DNA of 59,242 nucleotides from Bacteroidia bacterium (lineage in GTDB: Bacteria; Bacteroidota; Bacteroidia; B-17B0; Aurantibacillaceae), in assembly GCA_020846335.1 (NCBI GenBank), contig JADLED010000220.1, positions 1-59,242 of the forward strand. The letters run 5' to 3'. Below the pieces are notes generated by a model. The model was not told the DNA's origin and did not search any database. It saw only the letters and a list, made by a program, of their open reading frames with translations. Numbering within the stretch: position 1 is the stretch's first letter; every line of letters starts with the position of its first letter. Of this stretch, positions 9,581 to 18,013 are shown piece by piece. The position numbers and the translations under genes were made by a program.

Positions 9581-9955
9581 GAAAAAACACTTATTATTAA
9601 CAACATAAATTTTGTATGAAGTTCACCAATAGTTCGGTCATTAAAAGTCCAAGAGCCTTTATTAACAAGCGATTTGACAAAAATTACGAACGAGATTTTT
9701 GAGTCAAAATCGAAGTCCATATTAACAGGATATTAACAAACAGGTGGGGCTTAAAGTTTTAACAATTAAGACTTTAGGCACATATTAGAATTTGGTCGTC
9801 TTTAAAGAAAACAGAAGGCATTTGAGTTGATTTTAAACGTTTCGAATCAAAAAAAATCGATGCGAAGTGCGCTAATTTTTATTACGAATTTGTTGGATTA
9901 TTTGCTTAAGAAATTGTGATACAAATTAGCATGCTTAACACCTAACTCTTCCTTC
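9581..9955. other. Gene-free AT-rich spacer between mraZ and the PLP enzyme gene
   Basis: I see no coding potential here. The only structure noted is four copies of ATTAACA at 9596, 9661, 9721 and 9732, plus one related TTTTAACA near 9757, all on the plus strand. No convincing tRNA, terminator or small RNA is evident. Confidence 0.5.
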
Positions 9956-9958
9956 ACA

Positions 9959-9989
9959 TTTGTTTTTCTGAATCCCTTTTTTACCTTTA
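9959..9989 (+). promoter_or_regulatory. Predicted promoter of the PLP enzyme/Rid pair
   Basis: TTTG at 9959-9962, a 19-base spacer and TACCTTTA at 9982-9989 (seven of eight matches to TAnnTTTG). Spacing is ideal for the Bacteroidota primary sigma factor. The ATG follows at 10006. Confidence 0.65.
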
Positions 9990-10005
9990 GTTAAAATTAA
10001 ACAAC

Positions 10006-11310
10006 ATGAACAGGCGAAATTTTCTTTTGGCCTCTGCTGGTACACTCAGCGCAATGGATTTGTTTTCGGCAATTGACAAAAATTTTGCCTTGCAACTCGA
10101 AAAGCAACTCAACAAACTTGAAAACATGAGCCTGAACAGCTCCGCCGAAAATGAAGATTTTTGGGGTTGGATTCGCGAAAGTTATACCACTTCACCCAAT
10201 CTGATTAATTTGAATAATGCCGGAGTTTGTCCGCAACCAAAAATTGTGCAGGATGCGCACCTTCGAAATTATCAGCTTTGTAACGAGGGTCCATCCTATT
10301 ATATGTGGCGGATATTGGATCAGGGACGCGAAGCCCTGCGCGCTAAGCTGGCTGATTTGGCCGGCGTATTACCTGAAGAAATTGCGATTAACCGTAACTC
10401 TACCGAGGGATTAAACAGTATTATATTTGGGTTGAATTTGAAGGAAGGCGACGAGGTGGTGTTAAGCAAATTCGATTATCCGAATATGAAAAATGCCTGG
10501 CTGCAAAGAGAGAAAAGAGATAAAATTAAATTGGTGTGGATTGATATTCCGCAGCCAACCGAAGATGATGCCACCATTGTGAAATTATATGAAAACGCCA
10601 TTACTTCGCGCACTAAAATAGTTCACATTACTCACTTAATTAACTGGACCGGTAACATTGTACCCAGCAAGGCCATTGCAGACATGGCGCATAAAAAAGG
10701 CTGTGAAGTAATTGTGGATGGGGCACAATCGTTTGCTCATTTTGATTTTAAGATTGAAGATACAGGTGCGGATTATTTTGCAACATCGTTACACAAATGG
10801 CTGTGTGCCCCTTTTGGCAGTGGTTTGATGTACATAAAAAAAGAAAAGATTAAAAACGTTTGGGCGCTTTTATCAAGTAGTGAACCTGATAGCGGCGATA
10901 TTAAAAAATTTGAAAGTTTGGGCACGCGCTCGTTTGCCGCTGAAATGGCTATTGGCACTGCCATCGATTTTCATAACATTATTGGCGGTAAACGTAAGGA
11001 AGCACGGTTGCGTTACTTAAAAGATTCCTGGGCCACCAGAGCGGCTAAACTTCCAAAAGCCATTTTGAGCACTTCGCTAAAACCCCAGTATTCGTGCGGC
11101 ATTGCCAACATTGGATTTGAAGGCTGGCAGGCACAACAAATTGAAGGCCGCCTCTTCGATAAGCATAAAATTCACACTGTTTCAATTATTCACGAAAAAG
11201 TGAACGGTATTCGCATTACGCCCAATGTTTACACCAATCAACAGGAAATTGAAACCCTGGTGAAGGGACTGAGCGAAATTTCGAAAATGGACGGACCTCC
11301 TGCCAAATAA
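10006..11310 (+). CDS. Exported class V aminotransferase-fold PLP enzyme
   Basis: A 434-residue fold-type I PLP-dependent protein of the aminotransferase class V family (cysteine desulfurase / isopenicillin N epimerase-like group). The cofactor site is visible as VDGAQSFAHFDF followed by SLHKWLCAPFGSG, with Lys264 the likely Schiff-base lysine. The N-terminus MNRRNFLLASAG looks like a twin-arginine signal, which would export a folded, cofactor-loaded protein to the periplasm. The desulfurase catalytic cysteine motif is not apparent, so SufS activity is unlikely. A Rid-family lipoprotein follows 12 bases downstream and may act on its products. The exact substrate is unknown. Confidence 0.82.
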   Translation: MNRRNFLLASAGTLSAMDLFSAIDKNFALQLEKQLNKLENMSLNSSAENEDFWGWIRESYTTSPNLINLNNAGVCPQPKIVQDAHLRNYQLCNEGPSYYMWRILDQGREALRAKLADLAGVLPEEIAINRNSTEGLNSIIFGLNLKEGDEVVLSKFDYPNMKNAWLQREKRDKIKLVWIDIPQPTEDDATIVKLYENAITSRTKIVHITHLINWTGNIVPSKAIADMAHKKGCEVIVDGAQSFAHFDFKIEDTGADYFATSLHKWLCAPFGSGLMYIKKEKIKNVWALLSSSEPDSGDIKKFESLGTRSFAAEMAIGTAIDFHNIIGGKRKEARLRYLKDSWATRAAKLPKAILSTSLKPQYSCGIANIGFEGWQAQQIEGRLFDKHKIHTVSIIHEKVNGIRITPNVYTNQQEIETLVKGLSEISKMDGPPAK

Positions 11311-11322
11311 TTTTTTAAAGTA

Positions 11323-11763
11323 ATGAAACCGACTTTTTTGACCATAGCTTTTGTTGTGTGTTTGCTCATACTTTTGTTTTCTTGCGGAGGCTCGCGGCAA
11401 ATTATTTTTACCGACAAAGCGCCTGCGCCTATCGGGCCTTACAGTCAGGCCATACGTTGCGGAAAAACACTTTATGTTTCGGGTCAGATAGCCCTGCGCA
11501 CAGATGGCAGTATGGATACAAGCTCGGTTGAAAACGAATGCCGCCAGGTACTTAATAATATTAAAAAGATTGTTGAAGCAGGTGGAAAAAACCTGAATGA
11601 CGTTTGCAAAGTCAGCATATTTACAACTGATCTCAAACAATTTTCACGAATAAATGAGGTTTACAAAACTTTTTTTTCAACCAGTCCCCCTGCACGTGAA
11701 ACCATAGAAGTGAAAGCTCTTCCGAAAGGTGCGCACATCGAAATTTCGGTGATTGCTCAGTAA
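11323..11763 (+). CDS. RidA/YjgF-family lipoprotein
   Basis: A 146-residue protein with a lipoprotein signal (hydrophobic stretch ending LLILLFSC, lipobox cysteine about residue 22) followed by a full Rid domain. Typical Rid motifs are GPYSQAI, LYVSGQIAL and the C-terminal PPARETIEV...LPKGAHIEI. Arg125 in PPAR corresponds to the arginine required by imine-hydrolysing RidA enzymes. Most Rid proteins are cytoplasmic, so an envelope-anchored form is unusual. Its pairing with an apparently exported PLP enzyme suggests removal of reactive enamine/imine products outside the cytoplasm. Confidence 0.88.
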   Translation: MKPTFLTIAFVVCLLILLFSCGGSRQIIFTDKAPAPIGPYSQAIRCGKTLYVSGQIALRTDGSMDTSSVENECRQVLNNIKKIVEAGGKNLNDVCKVSIFTTDLKQFSRINEVYKTFFSTSPPARETIEVKALPKGAHIEISVIAQ

Positions 11764-11769
11764 TAAAAA

Positions 11770-12489
11770 TTACTTTTTAGTTTCGGCCGGATTACCAAAA
11801 TAAAAATTTACACCGAGGTTTAAGGTAGTGAGAGAGAGATTGATGTTTGAATTAAAATTCCCATTATTTTGTGTGTTTATCAGTTTTCCGTTACGGTAAT
11901 TTTTTGATTGTGTAAACACATAGCCCATGTTTCCAAAAGTGGTTTCAATGGAAAAAAAACGATTAACAAAATATACCAACCCAGGGTAAATACCGGCCTT
12001 AAGGCCATAGTTGTATGCATCCATTGTTGTTACAGAAATATCAACTCCATTTGTGCCATAACGTGATCGTTGATGACTGGTTGAATTGACATAACCCAAT
12101 GAGGTTCCTGCAAAAAACGCAAGCTTATTCTTATAAACCGGCTTGTAATAACGCATTAAAACACCGGCAGTGTATCCACTGGAGGTGTATTTTGAGATGT
12201 TATAATTACCGTTAGTATAATGGCTCTCACTGCTTGATTTGTTGCTAACATAATTAACAGAAGCGCCCAGCAAAACATTATCCTTAATAAAGCGACCGTA
12301 GCCGACATTTACATTGTAATTCTTTCCAAAATTACTACCCGGTTCCCTTAAATAAGCTGTGTCCTCAACACTTATATTGCTATTACTAAAGTTGAAGCCG
12401 GCAATAATCATGTTTCTTCCCTTTTCCATTTGTGATGACAATTTAAGTGAAAACACAATTAAAAAAAGAAACAACAATTTACTTTTCAT
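11770..12489 (-). CDS. Outer-membrane beta-barrel protein
   Basis: A 239-residue protein with a Sec signal peptide (MKSKLLFLFLIVFSLKLSSQ) and a body of alternating short polar/aromatic strands (GRNMIIAGFNFSNSNI, NYNVNVGYGRFI, KLAFFAGTSLGYVNS, LGVNFYFGN). This pattern and the C-terminal aromatic strand are those of small porin-like barrels (OMP_b-brl type). The specific role is not visible. It is convergent with the Rid gene, 6 bases away. Confidence 0.75.
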   Translation of the reverse strand: MKSKLLFLFLIVFSLKLSSQMEKGRNMIIAGFNFSNSNISVEDTAYLREPGSNFGKNYNVNVGYGRFIKDNVLLGASVNYVSNKSSSESHYTNGNYNISKYTSSGYTAGVLMRYYKPVYKNKLAFFAGTSLGYVNSTSHQRSRYGTNGVDISVTTMDAYNYGLKAGIYPGLVYFVNRFFSIETTFGNMGYVFTQSKNYRNGKLINTQNNGNFNSNINLSLTTLNLGVNFYFGNPAETKK

Positions 12490-12520
12490 ATATTCAATTT
12501 AGAGGGAAGCTTTTCGGAAA

Positions 12521-12979
12521 TTACACCCCAAATTGGGAAAGATGATGGTTCAAATGTTTATAAAACATGTTGTTCCATTCGGTACTATTTAATGCCCCAA
12601 ACGAATGCGATTCTTTCCCTTCAAAATGAGAAGCGCCCAGTTGTTGCGTTTTAGCAATGTGATCCACCAAACGTTGTTTTTCAGCTTCAAACACACGGCT
12701 ATCGGTAACTAAAAATGCAGGAGCGGTGCGCGAATTGTGTTTGTATGGTGTTTCGTTAACCACTATTTTTTTCACGAAAGCCTTCAACATAATTTTTGCA
12801 AATGCGCCCGGCTTAGGATGTTTGTTTTCATAAATCATTTCGTAGGTAACATTACAATGTGCCAACATTTGTGCCACGTTCATACTGCCCCATTTTGCGG
12901 CGGTGGTTGGTTGCAATTGGCTAATGCGCGAAATTATCCCATTTGATACCTCTTTATCGAAAATACTTGGTAATGCCAT
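12521..12979 (-). CDS. DUF1569 / DinB-like protein
   Basis: A 152-residue cytoplasmic protein of the DUF1569 group in the DinB/YfiT four-helix superfamily. Matching features are WGSMNVAQMLAHCNVTYEM near the N-terminus and NHHLSQFGV at the end; the histidines are the type used for metal binding in this superfamily. Function is unknown in the family. It lies alone between the barrel gene and murF-alr. Confidence 0.8.
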   Translation of the reverse strand: MALPSIFDKEVSNGIISRISQLQPTTAAKWGSMNVAQMLAHCNVTYEMIYENKHPKPGAFAKIMLKAFVKKIVVNETPYKHNSRTAPAFLVTDSRVFEAEKQRLVDHIAKTQQLGASHFEGKESHSFGALNSTEWNNMFYKHLNHHLSQFGV

Positions 12980-13044
12980 TTTGATTTAATTTTAATTTAT
13001 TCAGAAAGGTAATTATTCAGACTCATTTGAACAAATTACAAAAA

Positions 13045-15492
13045 TTATTCCTGCACATAAATGCGTTTTACTCTTCCCGAAACATTGGTTAATGCTTCGT
13101 AAGGAATCGATCCAAGGGCTTTGGCCACACGATTAATTTGCTCTACGTTTTCAAAAATAACGGCCTCATCGCCTTCGCTGCAATTAACAGCACTCACATC
13201 CACCATGCACATGTCCATGCACACATTTCCTACTGTTTTACAAAATACACCATTTATATAAACGCCGTGTTTGCCATTGCCTAATGCACGGCTAAAGCCA
13301 TCGGCATAACCCAGTGGCAATGTGGCAATTCGTGCATCTTCAGTTATTTTTCCACTTCGGTTATAACTTACCGTTTGACCACCACTAATGTTTTTTATCT
13401 GACTGATGCGGGTTTTAAGGCTACCCACATTTTGTAATTTTAGTTGTTCTTTTTCATCAATTCCAATCCCATACATGCCGATGCCTAAACGCACCATGTT
13501 GTAATGCGCTTGCTTGTGACGGCTGATACCGGCCGAATTGCAGATGTGTTTAATGAAAGAATATGCCAGTTCTTTTTCCAGACGGCCACACACATTTTCA
13601 AAAACCTGTATTTGTTCGTTGGTAAAATCATCCAAATTGGGATTGTCGGAAGCAGAAAGATGTGAAAACACTGAGCGAACACGTAATTGTGGGACGGATT
13701 TAATTTGTGTGATGAGCCGTTCAATTTCTCTTTCCTCAAAACCCAGGCGGTGCATGCCTGTATCAATTTTTAAATGTATTGGGTAAGGCTCTGTAATACC
13801 AGATGCATCGAGGTGTTGTATAAAAAGATCAAGAATTCTGAAATTGTAAATTTCCGGCTCCAAACGGTAATTGATAATGTCATCAAAAGCGTCCTCTTCC
13901 GGATTCATCACCATTACCGGCAATTCTATTTGTGATTGTCTTAACTCCACACCTTCGTCGGCATAAGCCACAGCGAGGTAATCCACACCAATGTGTTGCA
14001 GGGTGCGGGCTATTTCCGCGCCACCACTGCCATAACCCATTGCTTTAACCATGCACATGAGTTTAACGTTTGGAGCAAGTAAGGAGCGGTAATAATTAAC
14101 GTTATCGGTTAATTTGTTGAGATTGATTTCAAATACCGTATCGTGACTTTTTTGTTGCAACAAGCGGCTGATGTTCTCAAATCCGAAACTGCGCGCGCCC
14201 TTGAGCAGGATGCCAGCATTGCTCAACTGATAGTCGATAAATTTTAGCTGACCAATAAAACTTTTTGTGTCGGCAAAAAATAAGGAATTGGTTTTGAATA
14301 AGGGTTTGTGATTACTGATGTCGCGCCCAATTCCTATTACCAAATCCACCTTACTTTGTGTGAGTAATTCGGCCAGATTACGGTAAAGTGCATCGGCGGT
14401 AATACCCGATTGCTCTATATCTGACACGATTACAATTTTTCGTTGTCGGCGGTTTTGTTGCTGCAAATAATTTAATGCAATGCGAAAAGAATCGAGGTCG
14501 GAATTGTAAAAATCGTTTATTAAAAGTGAATTGTGAATGCCGTTTTTGATTTCGAGTCGCAGCGCCACCGGCTGAAGCTGGCCTAATCCTGCGGCTATAA
14601 AATCCTGATTAAAGCCAAGTGTTTTTAATACGATGGCGCAGGTAGAAGCATTTGAAACCGAAGCCATGTCGGTAAATGGCAAATTAAATTTATAATCGCC
14701 GCTACCACTTTTGAGCATCAATTCGGGTGCGTTAAATTTTATTTTCACATCCGCTTCTTCGCCTTCCGAAATATAAATGCTTGTTTTTGGCTGATGTTGT
14801 AGTTTGCTTTTGAGACTTTCGCCGTTAATGATGGCCACATCGCAACCTTCCAGCAGTTTTGATTTCTCCTGAAGCTTTTCGTTGGAGCTTTCAAAACCCT
14901 CGTCGTGCGCGGTACCCAACGATGTGAGTATGCCAATGGTGGGGCGAATAATAGAAGCCAGTTGTTCCATTTCGCCGGTCTGCGAAATTCCTGCTTCAAA
15001 AATAGCAAGTGTATGTGTGGCATTCAGATTTAAAACACTTAATGGCACGCCCACCTGCGAGTTGTAACTTTTTGGGCTGCGACAAATGCTGTAATTTTTT
15101 TTAAGCAATTGATACAACCATTCTTTTACCACCGTTTTTCCATTGCTACCGGTTATTCCTATCACAGGAATTGAAAATTGCTGACGGTGATAGGCAGCCA
15201 GATTTTGCAAGGTTTTTAGAGGATTATGTGAAAGCACAAAAGAAACATCGCTGTCTTTATAATCCTGATAATTAAATTCATTTTCCTGAATGAGGAAAGA
15301 TTTCACTCCTTTATCTATCAGCGACTGAATGTAGTGATGACCATTGTTGCGTGTGGTTTTTAAGGCCACAAACATTGAATCCGCGGGTGATTGCAGGTTA
15401 CGGCTATCGTTAAGAAAATGGTTAATACTGTAATTTATTTTTCCTTTAAAAACGGAGTCGGTAATTTCGGCTATTTGAGAAAGTTTGTACAT
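13045..15492 (-). CDS. Bifunctional MurF / alanine racemase
   Basis: An 815-residue fusion. Residues about 1-445 are UDP-MurNAc-tripeptide:D-Ala-D-Ala ligase (MurF) with the ATP loop GITGSNGKTVVKEW. Residues about 450-815 are a PLP alanine racemase with the cofactor lysine in CMVKAMGYGSGG (Lys483), the motif HLKIDTGMHRLGF and the catalytic-tyrosine region PLGYADGFSR. The fusion joins supply of D-alanine to its use in the stem peptide and is a known arrangement in Bacteroidota. It starts 1 base after tdk, so they share a transcript. There is no sign of frameshift at the join. Confidence 0.95.
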   Translation of the reverse strand: MYKLSQIAEITDSVFKGKINYSINHFLNDSRNLQSPADSMFVALKTTRNNGHHYIQSLIDKGVKSFLIQENEFNYQDYKDSDVSFVLSHNPLKTLQNLAAYHRQQFSIPVIGITGSNGKTVVKEWLYQLLKKNYSICRSPKSYNSQVGVPLSVLNLNATHTLAIFEAGISQTGEMEQLASIIRPTIGILTSLGTAHDEGFESSNEKLQEKSKLLEGCDVAIINGESLKSKLQHQPKTSIYISEGEEADVKIKFNAPELMLKSGSGDYKFNLPFTDMASVSNASTCAIVLKTLGFNQDFIAAGLGQLQPVALRLEIKNGIHNSLLINDFYNSDLDSFRIALNYLQQQNRRQRKIVIVSDIEQSGITADALYRNLAELLTQSKVDLVIGIGRDISNHKPLFKTNSLFFADTKSFIGQLKFIDYQLSNAGILLKGARSFGFENISRLLQQKSHDTVFEINLNKLTDNVNYYRSLLAPNVKLMCMVKAMGYGSGGAEIARTLQHIGVDYLAVAYADEGVELRQSQIELPVMVMNPEEDAFDDIINYRLEPEIYNFRILDLFIQHLDASGITEPYPIHLKIDTGMHRLGFEEREIERLITQIKSVPQLRVRSVFSHLSASDNPNLDDFTNEQIQVFENVCGRLEKELAYSFIKHICNSAGISRHKQAHYNMVRLGIGMYGIGIDEKEQLKLQNVGSLKTRISQIKNISGGQTVSYNRSGKITEDARIATLPLGYADGFSRALGNGKHGVYINGVFCKTVGNVCMDMCMVDVSAVNCSEGDEAVIFENVEQINRVAKALGSIPYEALTNVSGRVKRIYVQE

Positions 15493-15493
15493 G

Positions 15494-16069
15494 TCAGGCG
15501 TTTAAAGCTTTATTAAAACAATCTCTGCAAAGTGGCTCATAGCTTTCGGTTTCGCCGAGCTCTACAAGTTTTTCGCTGCTGGTTTTGCGGTGACTCACAT
15601 AAGCCAGATTGCCGCAGTTCATGCAAATGGCGTGTACTTTGGTAACGTATTCGGCCACTGCTAGTAAATCGGGAATTGGGCCAAAAGGTTTGCCGGTGTA
15701 ATCCAAATCGAGGCCGGCCACAATTACTCTTATGCCCGAATCGGCGAGTTGTTTGCACACATTTGGGAGTTCGTTGTCGAAAAACTGAGCTTCGTCGATG
15801 CCCACCACATCGGCTCCTGAAGCCAAAAGCAGAATGTTGGCACTGGAGGGAACGGGTGTGCTCATAATTTCGTTGCCCTGATGGCTTACTACTTTTAATT
15901 CGTGATAGCGGGTATCAATGTCGGGTTTAAAAATTTCTATTTTCTGTTTGGCAAATTCGGCGCGCTTCAATCGGCGGATGAGTTCTTCGGTTTTACCGGA
16001 AAACATGCTTCCGCAGATAACTTCTATCCATCCCCGTCTTCTGCCCAGCCTGTGTTCTTCTAAAAACAT
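15494..16069 (-). CDS. tdk: Thymidine kinase (type II)
   Basis: A 191-residue thymidine kinase of the TK1-like family, phosphorylating thymidine for salvage. The P-loop [12 protein letters not shown], Walker [12 protein letters not shown] and the structural zinc cysteines (CMNCG and CRDCF) are all present. It is followed after 1 base by murF-alr, and a Bacteroidota-type promoter lies just upstream. Confidence 0.95.
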   Translation of the reverse strand: MFLEEHRLGRRRGWIEVICGSMFSGKTEELIRRLKRAEFAKQKIEIFKPDIDTRYHELKVVSHQGNEIMSTPVPSSANILLLASGADVVGIDEAQFFDNELPNVCKQLADSGIRVIVAGLDLDYTGKPFGPIPDLLAVAEYVTKVHAICMNCGNLAYVSHRKTSSEKLVELGETESYEPLCRDCFNKALNA

Positions 16070-16096
16070 TGTTTAAAATGCGTTGAAACTAAAACT

Positions 16097-16127
16097 TAAA
16101 TGTAGGTTAAGAACTAACAAAATCAAA
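16097..16127 (-). promoter_or_regulatory. Predicted promoter of tdk and murF-alr
   Basis: Read on the minus strand: TTTG (16127-16124), a 19-base spacer, then TACATTTA (16104-16097), seven of eight matches to TAnnTTTG. It lies 28 bases upstream of the tdk ATG at 16069. Confidence 0.6.
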
Positions 16128-16167
16128 TTATTTTTGGGTATATTTATTCAACAAATTCTATTTCCTG

Positions 16168-16782
16168 ATGGCCATTGATAAGGTTTTACATAAAATACAA
16201 GTTCAGATTAAAGATATTGCCCCCAACCTTGAGTTTTTTATCGAACACACCATTCAGCCCACTGTGGACGAATGCGATAAGCTGCAGGCTCAACTCAGCA
16301 AACTTCAGGAAGACATTATTATTTACCGCTATCTTCGTTTAAATAAGGAACTTTCGCCAAGTTTTAATCTTCATTCCAAAATCAGTGAAGTGATTGTACC
16401 GGCTGAAAAGCCCGTGGTTACTGAACCTGTGGCCAAAGTGGAACCAAAGGTGGAAGTAAAAGAAGAACTAAAAACGCCCGAAGCACCGCCAATAAAAGAA
16501 GAACTTAAAGAGGCCATTCTTGAAAGTATGCAATCCAAACCTGAACCTGAAATTGTGCTAAAGCCCATTACTGTGGCCATTAACGACAAGTTCAGATTTA
16601 TTAATGAATTGTTTGCACAAAATGGCGCGGAATACAACATTGCCGTTGAACAGTTAAATTCGTTGCGCGCCTGGCACGATGCCGAAGTGTACCTGAACAG
16701 TTTGCGTAATTTATACAATTGGAAACAGGACGGTGAAATTGTAAAACATTTTTATCAGATTGTAAAAAAACGCTTTGCCTGA
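16168..16782 (+). CDS. Conserved hypothetical protein with Pro/Glu/Lys-rich linker
   Basis: A 204-residue cytoplasmic protein without a recognised domain. It has a helical, coiled-coil-like N-terminus (residues about 5-60), a low-complexity linker rich in Pro, Lys, Glu and Val (about 75-125), and a compact C-terminal part containing INDKFRFINELFAQNGAEYN. The last base of its stop is the first base of the following M28 peptidase ATG, so the two are coupled. I do not recognise a function; the C-terminal motif feels conserved across Bacteroidota but I could not check. Confidence 0.7.
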   Translation: MAIDKVLHKIQVQIKDIAPNLEFFIEHTIQPTVDECDKLQAQLSKLQEDIIIYRYLRLNKELSPSFNLHSKISEVIVPAEKPVVTEPVAKVEPKVEVKEELKTPEAPPIKEELKEAILESMQSKPEPEIVLKPITVAINDKFRFINELFAQNGAEYNIAVEQLNSLRAWHDAEVYLNSLRNLYNWKQDGEIVKHFYQIVKKRFA

Positions 16783-17930
16783 TGCGTTTGATTTGGAAAA
16801 GCCTTTTTTTTCTTATGTTACCCGCTGTTATTAGCGCACAGGATACGGTTTATGCCAGAAAGGTCATTCGTTTTCTTACTTCCGAAAGCTGTTTTGGCCG
16901 GGGTTACCTAAATAAAGGTTTACTGACTGCCGAAAATTACATTGTGCGTGAACTTAAAAACCAAAATCTGATTCCCTTGTTTAATGGTTCCTACACGCAA
17001 ACTTTTGTTCACAATGTAAACACCTTTCCTAAAAAATGTGAGGTAAGCATTAATGGTAAAAAATTGATTAGCGGTGTGGACTTTATTCCAAATGCCGGAA
17101 GTTGCAGTGCCAAAGGCAAATTTAATTTAATCAAAGCCGACAGCCTGAGTTATTTTTCTTTTGACGGGAAAGCCAAGGTGACAGTTCAGTTCAAAAACAA
17201 ACTGACCTTTAGCGTTGACAATGAACAGTCGGGTTTTTGTGGCATTGAACTTGACCGTAAAAAATTTAGCGAAGAACCGCAACAAATAGAACTTAACATT
17301 AAAAACAAACTGATTACCGGTTTTAAAAGCAGTAATATTGGCTGCTACATCAATGGCAGCAGTGCTTCAGACAGCATGGTTGTTTTTTCGGCGCATTACG
17401 ACCATTTGGGAGGATTAGGCAAACACACATTTTTTCCGGGTGCTAATGATAATGCGAGTGGTACGAGCGTGGTGTTAAATCTAATCCGTTACTACAAAAC
17501 TCATCCACCAAAATACAAAACTGTTTTTTTATTTTTTGCCGGAGAGGAAGCCGGACTGTTGGGTTCCAAATATTTTACCCAAAGCAATACACTGGATTTA
17601 AAAAAAATAAAATTCTTAATTAACCTTGATTTGCTAGGCACAGGCGACGATGGCATTATGGTGGTGAATGGTGCAGTGCATGAAAAAGAGTTTGCGCTTT
17701 TAACCAAAATAAATAACGAGAACAATTTGGTGAAACAGGTAAAAAAACGCGGAAAAGCCGCCAACAGCGACCACTACTGGTTTTCGGAAGCGGGGGTGCC
17801 TTGTTTTTTTATTTACACCATGGGGGGTGTCACCGCGTATCACGATGTTTTTGATGTTGAAAAAACGCTTCCTTTAACAGATTATGTGGACGTGTTTAAA
17901 TTGATTACCGGATTTGTTTCGCAGCTTTGA
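16782..17930 (+). CDS. M28-family zinc aminopeptidase, secreted
   Basis: A 382-residue protein with a Sec signal (MRLIWKSLFFLMLPAVISAQ) and an M28 peptidase domain in the second half. Zinc and catalytic motifs are FSAHYDHLGG, GANDNASGTS, FAGEEAGLLGS, LINLDLLG and the late YHDVFD histidine. Such enzymes release N-terminal amino acids from peptides in the periplasm or outside the cell. The first half (about 1-200) would hold the prodomain/PA-like region. It overlaps the upstream hypothetical gene by one base. Confidence 0.9.
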   Translation: MRLIWKSLFFLMLPAVISAQDTVYARKVIRFLTSESCFGRGYLNKGLLTAENYIVRELKNQNLIPLFNGSYTQTFVHNVNTFPKKCEVSINGKKLISGVDFIPNAGSCSAKGKFNLIKADSLSYFSFDGKAKVTVQFKNKLTFSVDNEQSGFCGIELDRKKFSEEPQQIELNIKNKLITGFKSSNIGCYINGSSASDSMVVFSAHYDHLGGLGKHTFFPGANDNASGTSVVLNLIRYYKTHPPKYKTVFLFFAGEEAGLLGSKYFTQSNTLDLKKIKFLINLDLLGTGDDGIMVVNGAVHEKEFALLTKINNENNLVKQVKKRGKAANSDHYWFSEAGVPCFFIYTMGGVTAYHDVFDVEKTLPLTDYVDVFKLITGFVSQL

Positions 17931-18013
17931 GTTTAGGCAAACTGAATGTTAACAAGCATTGCCATTAATGTAAGACAATGAAAGCTTAAGAATAAAAACC
18001 TATTTTTGTTTAT

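Noticed and set aside
9581-9955. Replication origin near mraZ
   Set aside because: No DnaA boxes (TTATCCACA type) seen on either strand and no dnaA or origin-linked genes nearby; the ATTAACA motifs alone are not enough.
10006-11310. Second SufS cysteine desulfurase
   Set aside because: It lacks the RTGHHC catalytic cysteine motif seen in the real SufS at 43716-44933 and has an export signal.
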